Positions 19,377 through 28,106 of a stretch of DNA of 64,000 bases are shown one piece after another; positions within the stretch are counted from its first letter, which is position 1, and every line of letters starts with the position of its first letter. The stretch covers positions 1-64,000 of the forward strand of contig DIFA01000017.1 in the NCBI GenBank assembly GCA_002418895.1, in the 5' to 3' direction. Source of the stretch: Dehalococcoidia bacterium UBA5760. GTDB lineage: Bacteria; Chloroflexota; Dehalococcoidia; Dehalococcoidales; UBA5760. The position numbers and the translations under genes were made by a program. The notes under the pieces are model-generated. The model had not been told where the DNA came from, made no database searches, and saw nothing but the letters and a program-made list of their open reading frames with translations.

Positions 19377-19964
19377 CTTAGGTATACCTCCTTGAACATG
19401 GATACACTACTAAAGGGAGAGGGGTTTATTGCCAGGACGTTTAGTGTCTGGTTAGGGAAATCTGCTGTTCTGATCTCAGAATACTGCGCTGGCACATTTC
19501 CCTGCCTTTTGTCTATAAGCACGGGGAACAGGTTGCAAAACTGATGTCCATAAATACAGGATTAGGGAATCCCACCGGTCAGTACGAGAATGGGGATATC
19601 TTGATAGGTAGACACACAGCGAAATGCTGAATTCGGTGGTCCGTTGGTGATCCGAAGAGAGCGAATGCTTGAAGCTACCTGGAAGTCGGCTAAGGTCTGC
19701 GGGCTATGGTATTGAGTGGTCTGTTGTCACCAAACTTTGGTGGGGATGGACAGATACTCTCCCCCTGTATATTGTTTTCCGCAACCTCAGAACACTTCTT
19801 TGCCTCCTCGTTAGTTCTACTTTATCCCTTGCACCCGCTGGAGTCATTATAGTGTGCGGCTACTTTGTTGTCCAGTGTTATCTTGGTAAGAGTAGTATAT
19901 TTGGTATTGTCTCAAATAGGACGGAGAATTGAGTTGATGAGCTGAGGTTCCGTCACAGCCTTGT
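19377..19964. other. 588-base gap without a convincing gene
   Basis: Open frames here are short, lack ribosome sites and give no recognisable protein. No tRNA or other RNA gene is evident by eye. One perfect short palindrome, CACCAAA-C-TTTGGTG, lies at 19728-19742 and could be a protein-binding site or a degenerate hairpin. Confidence 0.5.
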
Positions 19965-20684
19965 TTAGTGGTTCTGATCTTGAACTCGCTTTGATTTACT
20001 GGCCAGTGTCCTAATTATGTCAGTATGTTTGATCAATATCAGCACGGTTGCTGCCAGTACCGGAAAGAACAGCCCTTGGTCGAGGAAATAGAGTGGTAAC
20101 AGGGCAATGGCCAGTCCTGAAATTCGACCGATTACCTGACTGCCGATTATAGAAAACACTCCGGAGAAGCTCTCCCGGCCCATTTTCCCGACCAGTATAC
20201 GTTGCGCTAAAAAAATGGAGAGGAGCAGGGTGCCGCCCCAGACCAGGATTGACGATGCATTCAAGGCGATCAGTATCCCCATCAGGGGAGCTATTCCTCT
20301 TCCGCCTTGCTTGAACCGAAAGCAGAAGAGGTAATTGTGCCCCAGGATCACAAAGGTGCTGGCTATTATCAGTGCCGCCGCCAGGTTATATCCTGGCAGT
20401 GCCATCCACCTGACGACATAGATGGCCAGTACACCCTTCCCCAAATCGGTGAGCATGGTTATCCCCAGTGCCAGTACTGCCTGTTTTCCCGACCGCTCGC
20501 TCTTTATCAGGCTGTAGGTGTTCATACTGCCCACGTTGCCGGAACCCTCGAACCTGATGTCTTTACCGAGCATTCTCCTGGTGACAAAATAGGCGGTGGG
20601 AAATGAACCTATCAGGTAGGCGAGAGCTGCAATCAGAGCTAGCCAGGTGTTATTATCGATATCTGCAGGATTCATGGTTATCAT
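19965..20684 (-). CDS. plsY: PlsY-like glycerol-3-phosphate acyltransferase, divergent
   Basis: PlsY acylates glycerol-3-phosphate from acyl-phosphate at the membrane. The 239-residue product is almost entirely hydrophobic helices. Family loops are recognisable: GSFPTAYF near the start, EGSGNVGSMNTYS (usual GSGNPGATN), TDLGKGVLA (usual DxxKG) and LGHNYLFCFRFKQGGRGIA (usual GHxxPxFxxFKGGKGxA). Two substitutions, Pro to Val in the first loop and Lys to Arg in the last, mark it as a divergent member, perhaps a paralogue. Its neighbours across the gap are ketosynthase and lipid-binding genes. Confidence 0.8.
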   Translation of the reverse strand: MITMNPADIDNNTWLALIAALAYLIGSFPTAYFVTRRMLGKDIRFEGSGNVGSMNTYSLIKSERSGKQAVLALGITMLTDLGKGVLAIYVVRWMALPGYNLAAALIIASTFVILGHNYLFCFRFKQGGRGIAPLMGILIALNASSILVWGGTLLLSIFLAQRILVGKMGRESFSGVFSIIGSQVIGRISGLAIALLPLYFLDQGLFFPVLAATVLILIKHTDIIRTLASKSKRVQDQNH

Positions 20685-21135
20685 AACGGCCTCTGGTTTA
20701 AACTTTGCCTATCCCCCCGGGTATCGACTGAGGATATTTATGCCTGCCAACATACCCTGGCCTTCCAGAGCAACTACCCGGGTCGGTCCTCTTTATCAAC
20801 CGATACCTTTCTGTCAGGACAAGCATAGCAATAAGATGTCCCTGCTGTAAATCCCTTTGCGGGAAAGATGACTTTTATGCAGGTTGATTAAGAGTATTGA
20901 CAGAATGGTATACTCTGAGTACTATTAATGGTAGACTTTTTCGGTATGGAGAGTCCCTTCCCTATGTTCTATTGCTGTGGTCGGAGCGGTAAACGTGCAG
21001 GTTATTGCGGTAGGGCAGCTTTTCCTTGTCGTGGCGGGGTCTCTACGAATAAGGAATAGATAATTACTGTCTAATATATAAATCCATCCTGCCAGTGCCG
21101 CTTAATTTATCAGTGTTAAGGAGAGGTAGCTTGAT
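20685..21135. other. Divergent intergenic region between plsY and the ketosynthase gene
   Basis: About 450 bases without a supportable gene. It holds one good plus-strand promoter (20897-20925) and a leader of roughly 200 bases before the ketosynthase start. No tRNA, riboswitch consensus or long repeat was recognised in the leader. Confidence 0.5.
20897..20925 (+). promoter_or_regulatory. Sigma-70-type promoter for the polyketide/AOR gene cluster
   Basis: A perfect TTGACA -35 (20897-20902), a 17-base spacer and a TACTAT -10 (20920-20925) lie upstream of the ketosynthase gene at 21136. The predicted transcript has an untranslated leader of about 200 bases. No strong promoter was noticed further downstream, so the whole run to 32507 might be read from here. 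Confidence 0.6.
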
Positions 21136-22362
21136 ATGCAACGAGTAGTTATTACCGGGATGGGAGTGGTTTGCCCGATAGGATTGAGTATTGATAGTTA
21201 CTGGACAAGTCTGGTGGAGGGGAAATCGGGGGTGGACTTTATCAGTCACTTCGATGCCAGCAACTATCCGGTAAAATTGGCTGCCGAGGTAAAAGGATTC
21301 AACCCGGCAGACCATCTCGATTCCAAGATGGTGCAGCGCACGCCGAGGTGTGTTCACCTGGTTGTGCCGGCGCTTAGAGAGGCTGTGGCTCAAGCCGGAT
21401 TGGATATGGCTGATGAGCAGCCGGAGCGTGTCGGTGTTATCGGTGCCAATATGCTGGAATATCAGTACGTTGGCGAGGACTGGGAGAGGCTTAAGCAACG
21501 GGGGCCTAGGAGGGTTGATCCCCTGCTGTTTACCAAGGCAGGACCCAGTACGGTATCCCTCCAGGTGGGAATGCTGCTGGGGGCGAAAGGGCCCAACAGC
21601 ACTGTGAATAGCCTTTGCGCCAGCGGCACCGATGTCATAGCCACTGCTCGTAACTTCATCCAGTTCGGCTATGCCGATGTGATGATCGCGGCGGCATCCG
21701 ATGCTTCACTTAGTGAATTGGGTATCGCTTCTATCAGCTTGCTGGGGGCGCTGACTAAAGAACCGGATCCGGATAAGGCCAGCCGGCCCTTTGACCTTAA
21801 CCGCAACGGTTTTGTTTATGGGGAGGGGGCCGGAGTATTAGTCTTAGAAAGCCTGGAGCATGCCCGGAAGCGGGGGGTGCCGGTTCTGGCTGAGGTAGCC
21901 GGCGCCGGCTGGTCGTTTGATGCTTATGACGCCACTGCTCCCCAGCCGGAAACAGAGGCTGTCGCTATGCGAAGTGCCCTTAAAAATGGTGGGGTAAGGC
22001 CGGAAGAGGTGGACTATATTAATGCCCATGGTACCAGCACCAAGCTGAATGACCGCAGTGAGACCGAAGCTATCAAGATGGTATTTGGTGAGCGGGCTTA
22101 CCGGATACCGGTAAGCTCTTTCAAGTCTATGTTTGGCCATATGGTAACCGCCGCCGGTGCTGTTGAGGCTATTGGTGCGGTACTGGCCATCAATAATGCT
22201 ACCATCCCGCCGACTATCCATTATGAGACCCCTGATCCGGAGTGTGACCTGGACTACGTGCCCAATGTGGCTCGTAAAGCCCGGATAGATGTCTGCTTGA
22301 AGAGCAGCTTCGGGCTCGGCGGTCAGAATTGCTGCCTGGTTCTCAAGAGATTTACGGAATAG
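21136..22362 (+). CDS. Beta-ketoacyl-ACP synthase II-type ketosynthase (KS-1)
   Basis: Condensing enzyme that extends an acyl chain with malonyl-ACP. The 408-residue product has an intact Cys-His-His triad: Cys161 in NSLCASGTD, His298 in NAHGTST and His335 in FGHMVTAAGA. GGTATCG and the C-terminal GLGGQNCCLVL are family features. AAGGAGAGG precedes the start. It is the first gene after the promoter at 20897 and is followed by a DegV-family gene. It may serve fatty acid synthesis or provide the starter chain for the polyketide genes downstream; sequence alone does not decide. Confidence 0.93.
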   Translation: MQRVVITGMGVVCPIGLSIDSYWTSLVEGKSGVDFISHFDASNYPVKLAAEVKGFNPADHLDSKMVQRTPRCVHLVVPALREAVAQAGLDMADEQPERVGVIGANMLEYQYVGEDWERLKQRGPRRVDPLLFTKAGPSTVSLQVGMLLGAKGPNSTVNSLCASGTDVIATARNFIQFGYADVMIAAASDASLSELGIASISLLGALTKEPDPDKASRPFDLNRNGFVYGEGAGVLVLESLEHARKRGVPVLAEVAGAGWSFDAYDATAPQPETEAVAMRSALKNGGVRPEEVDYINAHGTSTKLNDRSETEAIKMVFGERAYRIPVSSFKSMFGHMVTAAGAVEAIGAVLAINNATIPPTIHYETPDPECDLDYVPNVARKARIDVCLKSSFGLGGQNCCLVLKRFTE

Positions 22363-22411
22363 AGATAAGATAACCTTAACGCAGGGAATACAAAATAAGC
22401 GAGGTGCCAAT

Positions 22412-23281
22412 ATGGAGAAGGTAGTTATCAGTAGTGATTCGGGTACTATACTTCCGGAAGCGGCCAAAAATTACGGGTTTACCATGATCCCCGTCCCTAT
22501 CATCATTGATGGTGAGACCTATCTGGACACAGAAATAAACATGGATGACCTCTATGCTCGCCTGGATGGGAAGGAAAACCTGCCCAAGACTTCAACTGCT
22601 AATGTTGCCGAGTTTGCCCAGTTTTTTATCGACTTGGCCCGCAATACCGAGGCTATCCTGCATATCAGCATGTCATCGGTGTTTAGCGGCCATCACAACG
22701 CTGCTTTGCAGGGTAGGGAATTAGCCATTGAAAAGTTGTCCAATACCAGGATTGAGATAGTCGATTCGCTTACCATGGGGACTGGTGTTGCTCTGATTGC
22801 TATTCAGGCAGCCAGGGCGGCGGCGCAGGGTAAAAGTATGGATGACGTTATGAAACTGGTTGCCAGTATCATCCCGCAGATGAAACTCTTTCTGGCTCGC
22901 GATACCCTGTTCTATCAGGCGGAGGGTGGCAGGATATTTGAAGCCAAGACCTGGGCCGAGGCCGAGCAGGCCACCAGCTTCAGGTCGATAACCGAGGTAG
23001 ACTCGTCTACCGGTGGAGCGTTAAGGCCGGTTGCCAGGGCCAAGACGGTAGCCCAGATAATGGAGAAGCTCGTTGAGATAACTAGGGAGAAAGGTCAGGG
23101 TAGCAAACTGGTTGGTGTTATCGGTCATACTCGAGCACTGGAGCGTGCCGAGAAGCTAAGGGAAATGCTCCGCGCCGATCTCGATTTCGACTGGCTGGAG
23201 ATTGCTGAGGAGTCGGCAAGCGCTGCCATACATACCGGTAAAGGGCTCATTGGTTACGGTTTTTGTAGCAAGCTTGATTAG
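22412..23281 (+). CDS. DegV family (FakB-like) fatty-acid-binding protein
   Basis: DegV proteins bind one long-chain fatty acid; FakB members present it to the FakA kinase. The 289-residue product has the N-terminal SSDSGTILPEAAKNYGFTMIPVPIIIDG, the KTSTANVAEFAQFF segment with the conserved TS pair, and the STGGALRPVARAKT segment in the C-terminal domain. No FakA kinase gene is in the window. The position between a ketosynthase and an AOR suggests a fatty acyl or polyketide acid as ligand, but that is inference. Confidence 0.9.
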   Translation: MEKVVISSDSGTILPEAAKNYGFTMIPVPIIIDGETYLDTEINMDDLYARLDGKENLPKTSTANVAEFAQFFIDLARNTEAILHISMSSVFSGHHNAALQGRELAIEKLSNTRIEIVDSLTMGTGVALIAIQAARAAAQGKSMDDVMKLVASIIPQMKLFLARDTLFYQAEGGRIFEAKTWAEAEQATSFRSITEVDSSTGGALRPVARAKTVAQIMEKLVEITREKGQGSKLVGVIGHTRALERAEKLREMLRADLDFDWLEIAEESASAAIHTGKGLIGYGFCSKLD

Positions 23282-23351
23282 CTGGCTACTTAGAGGCCGG
23301 ACTTTACCGCGGCTCAATTAGATGTAAAGTAATCTAGGATCAGGGGAAATA

Positions 23352-25217
23352 ATGCTCCCGCAGAGAATTGCCTATCTGGATTTAGATATGAGGAAGGTCG
23401 AGGTTAAAGAGGTCCCCGAAGAAATCACCAGGAGGTTTCTCGGCGGCCGCGGAATTAATATCTATCTGCTCTATCACAGCGTTGGCCCCGAAACTCACCC
23501 GCTGTCTCCCCAGAACCCCCTTATTATCGGACCGGGGATGGTAACCGGACTGAAAGGGATAAGCGCTTCGAGGTGTAATATTTCGGGAAAGTCCCCCGAA
23601 TCAGGATTGCTGGGCGATTCCAATATCGGTGGGTATTTCGGAGCTTTTATGAAGAGGACGGGTATCGACTTCCTTTTTATCACTGGATCCTCCTCGAAAC
23701 CGGTCTATATCTACCTGGATAAGGAAAGGATTAGCATTGAAGACGCTCGGGATCTGTGGGGAAAATCAACCACGGAAACCGATATGATTTTGTCAGAACG
23801 CTATGGCCCGGCTTGCCAATCCATCTCGATCGGGGTAGCTGGAGAAAACCTGGTGCGTTTTGCCTGCATCATCAACCGGAAGAAGAATACTGCCGGCAGG
23901 ACGGGCATGGGTTGTCTGATGGGGTCTAAGAAGATAAAGGCAATCGTGGTAAACGGTAAAGAGCCGGTAGAGCCGGAGGATGAGGCTGGATTTGATAGGT
24001 TAATGAGAGGGTTTCAGCAGGGGTTAAAAAAAGAGCCTCTGGTCAAATTGCTGGGGGAGTATGGTTCGTCTCTGCTCTATATCCTGGTCAACCGGCGAAT
24101 CGGCATGGGCCGGTCGTATAACGGGCTCTCGACAAAATTCCCCGGAGGCGAGAATATTTCGCCCAACATACTGAAAGATAAATACTACACCGGGAAGGCC
24201 GGTTGCTATTCCTGTCCGGTCTCCTGTCACCACAAGTACCGGGTCGGTGAAATAGAGAGCGAAGGCCCGGAGTATTCTATTCTGGCCAGCTTCGGCCCGG
24301 TGGTGGGCATAAAGCGGTTGGAGGCGGTTCTTTATATCAATGACCTGATAAATCGCTATGGCCTGGATTCCAGTTCTACGGCTAATCTCATCGCCTGGAC
24401 AATCGAACTACTTAAGAGGGGCCTTATCGATCAAAGTGTGACCGATGGCCTCAGTCTTGACTGGGGAAACGAGGAAGCTATCATCGAGCTGATTCACCGG
24501 ATTGCCCACCGAAAAGGTCTGGGTAACATTCTCGCTGACGGGGCCAGGGAGGCGGTAAGGTATTTCGGTGAAGAAACGGGCCGGTATCTTCTCTGGTCGA
24601 AGAATCTACCGCAGACCGACCCTGCTGATTTGAGGTATTTCCCTGCCTACGCCCTGGGCGATGCTACCGCTTCGAGGGGGCCGGATCATTTAAGGAGCCG
24701 GCCTACCTGGGAGTCCTATCGACTTTCTGAAGAAACCCTGAGGGGTATCTACGGCGGTGATATTTCCGCCAATCCCCGCAGCTACCTGGGAAAGGGTAGG
24801 GTAATCTGGTGGTGGGAGACATACCTTTCCCTGTTCGATGCCCTGGGAATCTGTAAACTGATCGCTTTTCATTGCCAGCCCGGTCTTATTGATTTTGCCT
24901 TCTTCTCGGAACTGGTTCGCTGTGCCACGGGTATTGATTTGACGGCGGAGGAAATCTTTGCCGTCGGAGAGAGGATTGTCAACCTGGAGAGGATGTTCCT
25001 GGTCAGGGAGGGAATAAAGAGGAAGGATGACTTTCCTCCCCAGAGGTATTTTGAGCCTTTGGCCTGGCAGGACGGACTGAAGCCCGAAGAGAAGGACTTG
25101 AAGCTGGACAGGGCGGCTTTTGAGGGGATGCTCGATGAATATTACCGGCTCCGCGGTTGGGATAGCGAAGGCGTGCCGCTGTCTGGAACCAAAGAGCGTT
25201 TGGGTTTAGCACGATGA
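23352..25217 (+). CDS. Tungsten-type aldehyde:ferredoxin oxidoreductase (AOR-1)
   Basis: AOR-family enzymes use a bis-pterin tungsten (or molybdenum) centre and one [4Fe-4S] cluster to interconvert aldehydes and carboxylic acids, or related substrates, with ferredoxin. The 621-residue product has the cluster ligands Cys285, Cys288, Cys292 (CYSCPVSC) and Cys501 in DALGICK. The pterin-binding N-terminal segments FLGGRGINIYLL and SGKSPESGLLGDSNIGG, and the GVAGENLVRFACI block, are present. Its stop overlaps the PanE-like gene by four bases. Being within a polyketide operon it may reduce or oxidise a pathway acid or aldehyde. Confidence 0.93.
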   Translation: MLPQRIAYLDLDMRKVEVKEVPEEITRRFLGGRGINIYLLYHSVGPETHPLSPQNPLIIGPGMVTGLKGISASRCNISGKSPESGLLGDSNIGGYFGAFMKRTGIDFLFITGSSSKPVYIYLDKERISIEDARDLWGKSTTETDMILSERYGPACQSISIGVAGENLVRFACIINRKKNTAGRTGMGCLMGSKKIKAIVVNGKEPVEPEDEAGFDRLMRGFQQGLKKEPLVKLLGEYGSSLLYILVNRRIGMGRSYNGLSTKFPGGENISPNILKDKYYTGKAGCYSCPVSCHHKYRVGEIESEGPEYSILASFGPVVGIKRLEAVLYINDLINRYGLDSSSTANLIAWTIELLKRGLIDQSVTDGLSLDWGNEEAIIELIHRIAHRKGLGNILADGAREAVRYFGEETGRYLLWSKNLPQTDPADLRYFPAYALGDATASRGPDHLRSRPTWESYRLSEETLRGIYGGDISANPRSYLGKGRVIWWWETYLSLFDALGICKLIAFHCQPGLIDFAFFSELVRCATGIDLTAEEIFAVGERIVNLERMFLVREGIKRKDDFPPQRYFEPLAWQDGLKPEEKDLKLDRAAFEGMLDEYYRLRGWDSEGVPLSGTKERLGLAR

Positions 25218-26209
25218 AGATAGCTGTTATTGGTGCCGGGGCGATCGGTGCGTTAGTAGCTGGTTATCTCAGCAGGGAGGGGGTTGATGTTACTTTGGTC
25301 GGCAGGGCGAGTGATGTCCCTGTTATTAAGGACGACGGTCTTGCCATCGACGGAGTAAGAGGAAACACAGTCGTTCCGGTGAAGGTGACCGATAAGCTCG
25401 AAAAGGGCTTTGGTCTGGTTATTCTGACGGTTAAAACGCAGGATATTAATTCGACTCTGAGCGGGAATGTCAAGGCCCTGGGGAATGCTCCTCTCCTTAC
25501 CGTGCAGAACGGCGTGAGGGCGGAGGAAATTATTCGGGGACTTATTCCCAAGGAGAATATCGTCAGCAGTATCGTTATGTTCGGGTCAACCTACCTTGAG
25601 GCGGGCAGGATTCTGCATAACTTTGAGGGGGACTGGGTAATCGGCAGGGCGTTTGCACCGAATAACGGGATTATTGACAGTATAGGTGACCTGCTGGCTG
25701 GTGCCTTCTCCGTCCGCATCACGGACAGGATAACAGGAATGAAGTGGCTGAAACTCTTCTTGAATTTGAATAATTGCCTGCCTGCCCTAACCGGGAGGAG
25801 TATGCAGGAAACGTTTTCCCATCCCGATATCTCCTGTTTGAGCATCCGTCTTCTGAGCGAGGCACTGTCGGCGGTAGACCGGGCGGGAATAGAGCTGGAG
25901 TCACTGCCGGACTTCCCTGTGGCAAGACTGCGGGCACTCACTACTATGCCGCTGGCGGAGGCGGGAGAGGTATTTTCTAAAACGATGACCAATCTGAGCC
26001 GGGAGCCGCTCTTCGGCTCTATCTTACAGAGCATCAAGAGGGGAAAACCGTCCGAGATTGATTATTTCAACGGAGAGATAGTGTATCTGGGGGAGAAGAT
26101 AGGAGAGGATGTGACGCTGAATAAGAAGATGGTCGAGATGGTACACACGGTAGAGGAGAGCGGCAGGTTTCTCAGTCCGGGAGATATTCTAAATGAAATC
26201 GGGGGATAA
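25214..26209 (+). CDS. Ketopantoate reductase (PanE/ApbA) family protein
   Basis: NADPH-dependent 2-keto acid reductase family. The 331-residue product has the Rossmann loop GAGAIGALVAGYL at the N-terminus, the VKTQD and VQNGV segments, and the C-terminal-domain motif GMKWLKLFLNLN with the Lys and Asn of the family. It starts in an ATGA overlap with AOR-1, so the two are coupled. It may be true ketopantoate reductase, but the context suggests a pathway-specific reductase acting with AOR-1; substrate is unknown. Confidence 0.85.
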   Translation: MKIAVIGAGAIGALVAGYLSREGVDVTLVGRASDVPVIKDDGLAIDGVRGNTVVPVKVTDKLEKGFGLVILTVKTQDINSTLSGNVKALGNAPLLTVQNGVRAEEIIRGLIPKENIVSSIVMFGSTYLEAGRILHNFEGDWVIGRAFAPNNGIIDSIGDLLAGAFSVRITDRITGMKWLKLFLNLNNCLPALTGRSMQETFSHPDISCLSIRLLSEALSAVDRAGIELESLPDFPVARLRALTTMPLAEAGEVFSKTMTNLSREPLFGSILQSIKRGKPSEIDYFNGEIVYLGEKIGEDVTLNKKMVEMVHTVEESGRFLSPGDILNEIGG

Positions 26210-26211
26210 GA

Positions 26212-26844
26212 ATGGCAGAAGATAGACCCAAATCAGCCGGGACATCTAAAGTCTCGGGAAAGACCAGGAAGAACTTTCACGATGTTCCTCTCTTGGTTAC
26301 GGTGAGTAAGGTCAAGGAGGAGTGCTATCGGGGCTACAAGGAGGGTGATGCCTTTGTCTTCGAAGACTTCACCAAGACGCCCCGTGGTTTTTGCCAGGGT
26401 GCCGCCGCCGTACTTTTTCCTTGCCTTTATGCCCTGACCTTCGGCGCGGAGTTTCAATTTGAAGGTAATCCCCGCTCTATTCACACCACCTGTCCCGATG
26501 GTGGTAAGGTCGAGTTCTTCACCCAGGTGCTTACTCAATCTGGGGAAGTGGAAAAGGGTGAGAAGAAAGAGCATCACGGGCCGAGTCCCAAAAAGATGAT
26601 TATCAGCGTGGAAGAGGTCAACGGGCACTGTGCCTACGATTACAAACCGGGGGACACTATTGAGGTAACCGGACTCAGGACCCCCCAGGGTTTTTGTGGG
26701 GCTGCCTATAACGCCCTCTTCCCCGTCCTTTTCGCCCTTAATATGGGGGCTAAATTTTCCTTCTCAGAGGATCAGAATGCTAACCTGCGCGTGACCTGCC
26801 CCGATGGGGGAATAATCAGGTTTAAGGTAAGGAGGATCCAGTGA
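26212..26844 (+). CDS. Tandem-duplicated TIGR04076 family protein
   Basis: The 210-residue product consists of two copies of a roughly 85-residue domain (about residues 24-105 and 125-209). Each has, in order, a VxV...K/E strand, a C-x-Y/G-x-GD segment (EECYRGYKEGDAF and GHCAYDYKPGDTI), a T-P-x-GFC-x-A stretch, an LFPxLxAL helix, an FG/MGAKF-like turn and a closing TCPDGG. This matches the small TIGR04076 family, whose function is unknown. Single-domain proteins are the usual form; the fusion is unusual. It lies two bases after the PanE-like gene and overlaps KS-alpha by four bases. Confidence 0.8.
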   Translation: MAEDRPKSAGTSKVSGKTRKNFHDVPLLVTVSKVKEECYRGYKEGDAFVFEDFTKTPRGFCQGAAAVLFPCLYALTFGAEFQFEGNPRSIHTTCPDGGKVEFFTQVLTQSGEVEKGEKKEHHGPSPKKMIISVEEVNGHCAYDYKPGDTIEVTGLRTPQGFCGAAYNALFPVLFALNMGAKFSFSEDQNANLRVTCPDGGIIRFKVRRIQ

Positions 26845-28106
26845 TTAAGAGACGTGTGGTGGTTACCGGTCTGGGGGTTATTTCTCCTAACGGCATTGGT
26901 AAAGAGGCTTTCTGGAAAAATACGGTCACCGGCAAGTCGGGGGTAAGGCGGGTTACCGATTATGATGTCTCGCAATTCCGCTCTCAGATAGCCGCTCAGG
27001 TGGTTGACTTCGATCCCTTTGCCTTTGGCCTCAGTGGGGAGGAGGTGGAGAGGATGGACCGCTATGTACAGTTTGCCGTGGCCGGGGCGGAGGCCGCTGT
27101 AGCTGATGCCAGGTTTGTTTTCGGTGATGAGATAAGAGAACGGACGGGGATCTGTCTCGCTAATGCTATCTGCGGCACAAGATATATGGACGAAGAGTTC
27201 TTGAGGGTGACCAACGGCGGCAAAGACCCTATCGATCCCAAAAAGGTAAGGCCGCATCTTTATGATGCCTCCATGTTCAATACCCCTTCCAGTGAAATAG
27301 CGGCACGCTATCAATTAAAGAGTATTTGCGCCACCGTATCTACCGGTTGTACCGCCGGTACCGATGCCGTGGGTTTTGCCTATGAAGTTATCCAGGATGG
27401 GTTGGCCGATGTCATGATTACCGGTGCCGCTGAGGCGCCTCTCTGTCCGATAACCTTTGCTTCTTTTGATGTCTTGAATGTAATCTCAGCGAGAAACGGT
27501 GAGCCGGAAAAGGCTTCCCGGCCCTTCGATAAGGAGAGGGATGGGTTTGTCCTCTCTGAAGGGTGCGGCATTCTGGTTCTGGAGGAGCTGGGCCACGCCC
27601 TGAGCCGCGGCGCTCGTATCTACTGTGAAATCAAGGGTTTCGGCACCTGCTGCAATGCTTACCATATGACCGACTTGCCTGCCGATGGTGATAGTATGGT
27701 CCCTTCTATCAAGCTTGCCTTAAATGATGCCGGGCTGCTCCCGGAGAAGATCGGGTATATCAATGCCCACGGGAGCTCCACCAGGCAGAATGACGTGTTC
27801 GAGACGAATGCCTATAAGAAGGTCTTTGGCAGCAGGGCTTACCAGATTCCGATAAGCTCTCTCAAGTCTATGATCGGTCATCCCCTGGCGGCCGCCAACA
27901 GCGTCGAGCTTGTTGCCGGTGCCCTTACCTTTGAGACCGATATCCTGCCGCCAACGATAAATCAGGAAGTTTCCGACCCGGATTGCGACCTGGACTATGT
28001 TGCCAACAAGGCTCGTGAAAAAAAGGTTGATTACATCTTGAAGACCAGCAGCGGTTTTTCCGGTGTCCATTCCTCAATGATACTGGGAAGGTGGAACTCT
28101 AATTGA
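26841..28106 (+). CDS. Type II polyketide ketosynthase alpha (KS-2)
   Basis: Catalytic half of a type II polyketide synthase heterodimer. The 421-residue product starts at GTG 26841 and has a full triad: Cys170 in TVSTGCTAGTDAVG, His310 in NAHGSST and His347 in IGHPLAAANS. The STGCTxGxDAVG string is closely like that of aromatic polyketide KS-alpha proteins and differs from the usual FabF STACASG. Its last four bases (TTGA) overlap the chain-length-factor gene, the tight coupling typical of KS-alpha/KS-beta pairs. Confidence 0.9.
   Translation: MIKRRVVVTGLGVISPNGIGKEAFWKNTVTGKSGVRRVTDYDVSQFRSQIAAQVVDFDPFAFGLSGEEVERMDRYVQFAVAGAEAAVADARFVFGDEIRERTGICLANAICGTRYMDEEFLRVTNGGKDPIDPKKVRPHLYDASMFNTPSSEIAARYQLKSICATVSTGCTAGTDAVGFAYEVIQDGLADVMITGAAEAPLCPITFASFDVLNVISARNGEPEKASRPFDKERDGFVLSEGCGILVLEELGHALSRGARIYCEIKGFGTCCNAYHMTDLPADGDSMVPSIKLALNDAGLLPEKIGYINAHGSSTRQNDVFETNAYKKVFGSRAYQIPISSLKSMIGHPLAAANSVELVAGALTFETDILPPTINQEVSDPDCDLDYVANKAREKKVDYILKTSSGFSGVHSSMILGRWNSN

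Noticed and set aside
19669..19932. 87-residue open frame with a hydrophobic stretch in the 588-base gap
   Set aside because: No ribosome site, no recognisable family, and composition unlike the neighbours; not supportable as a gene.
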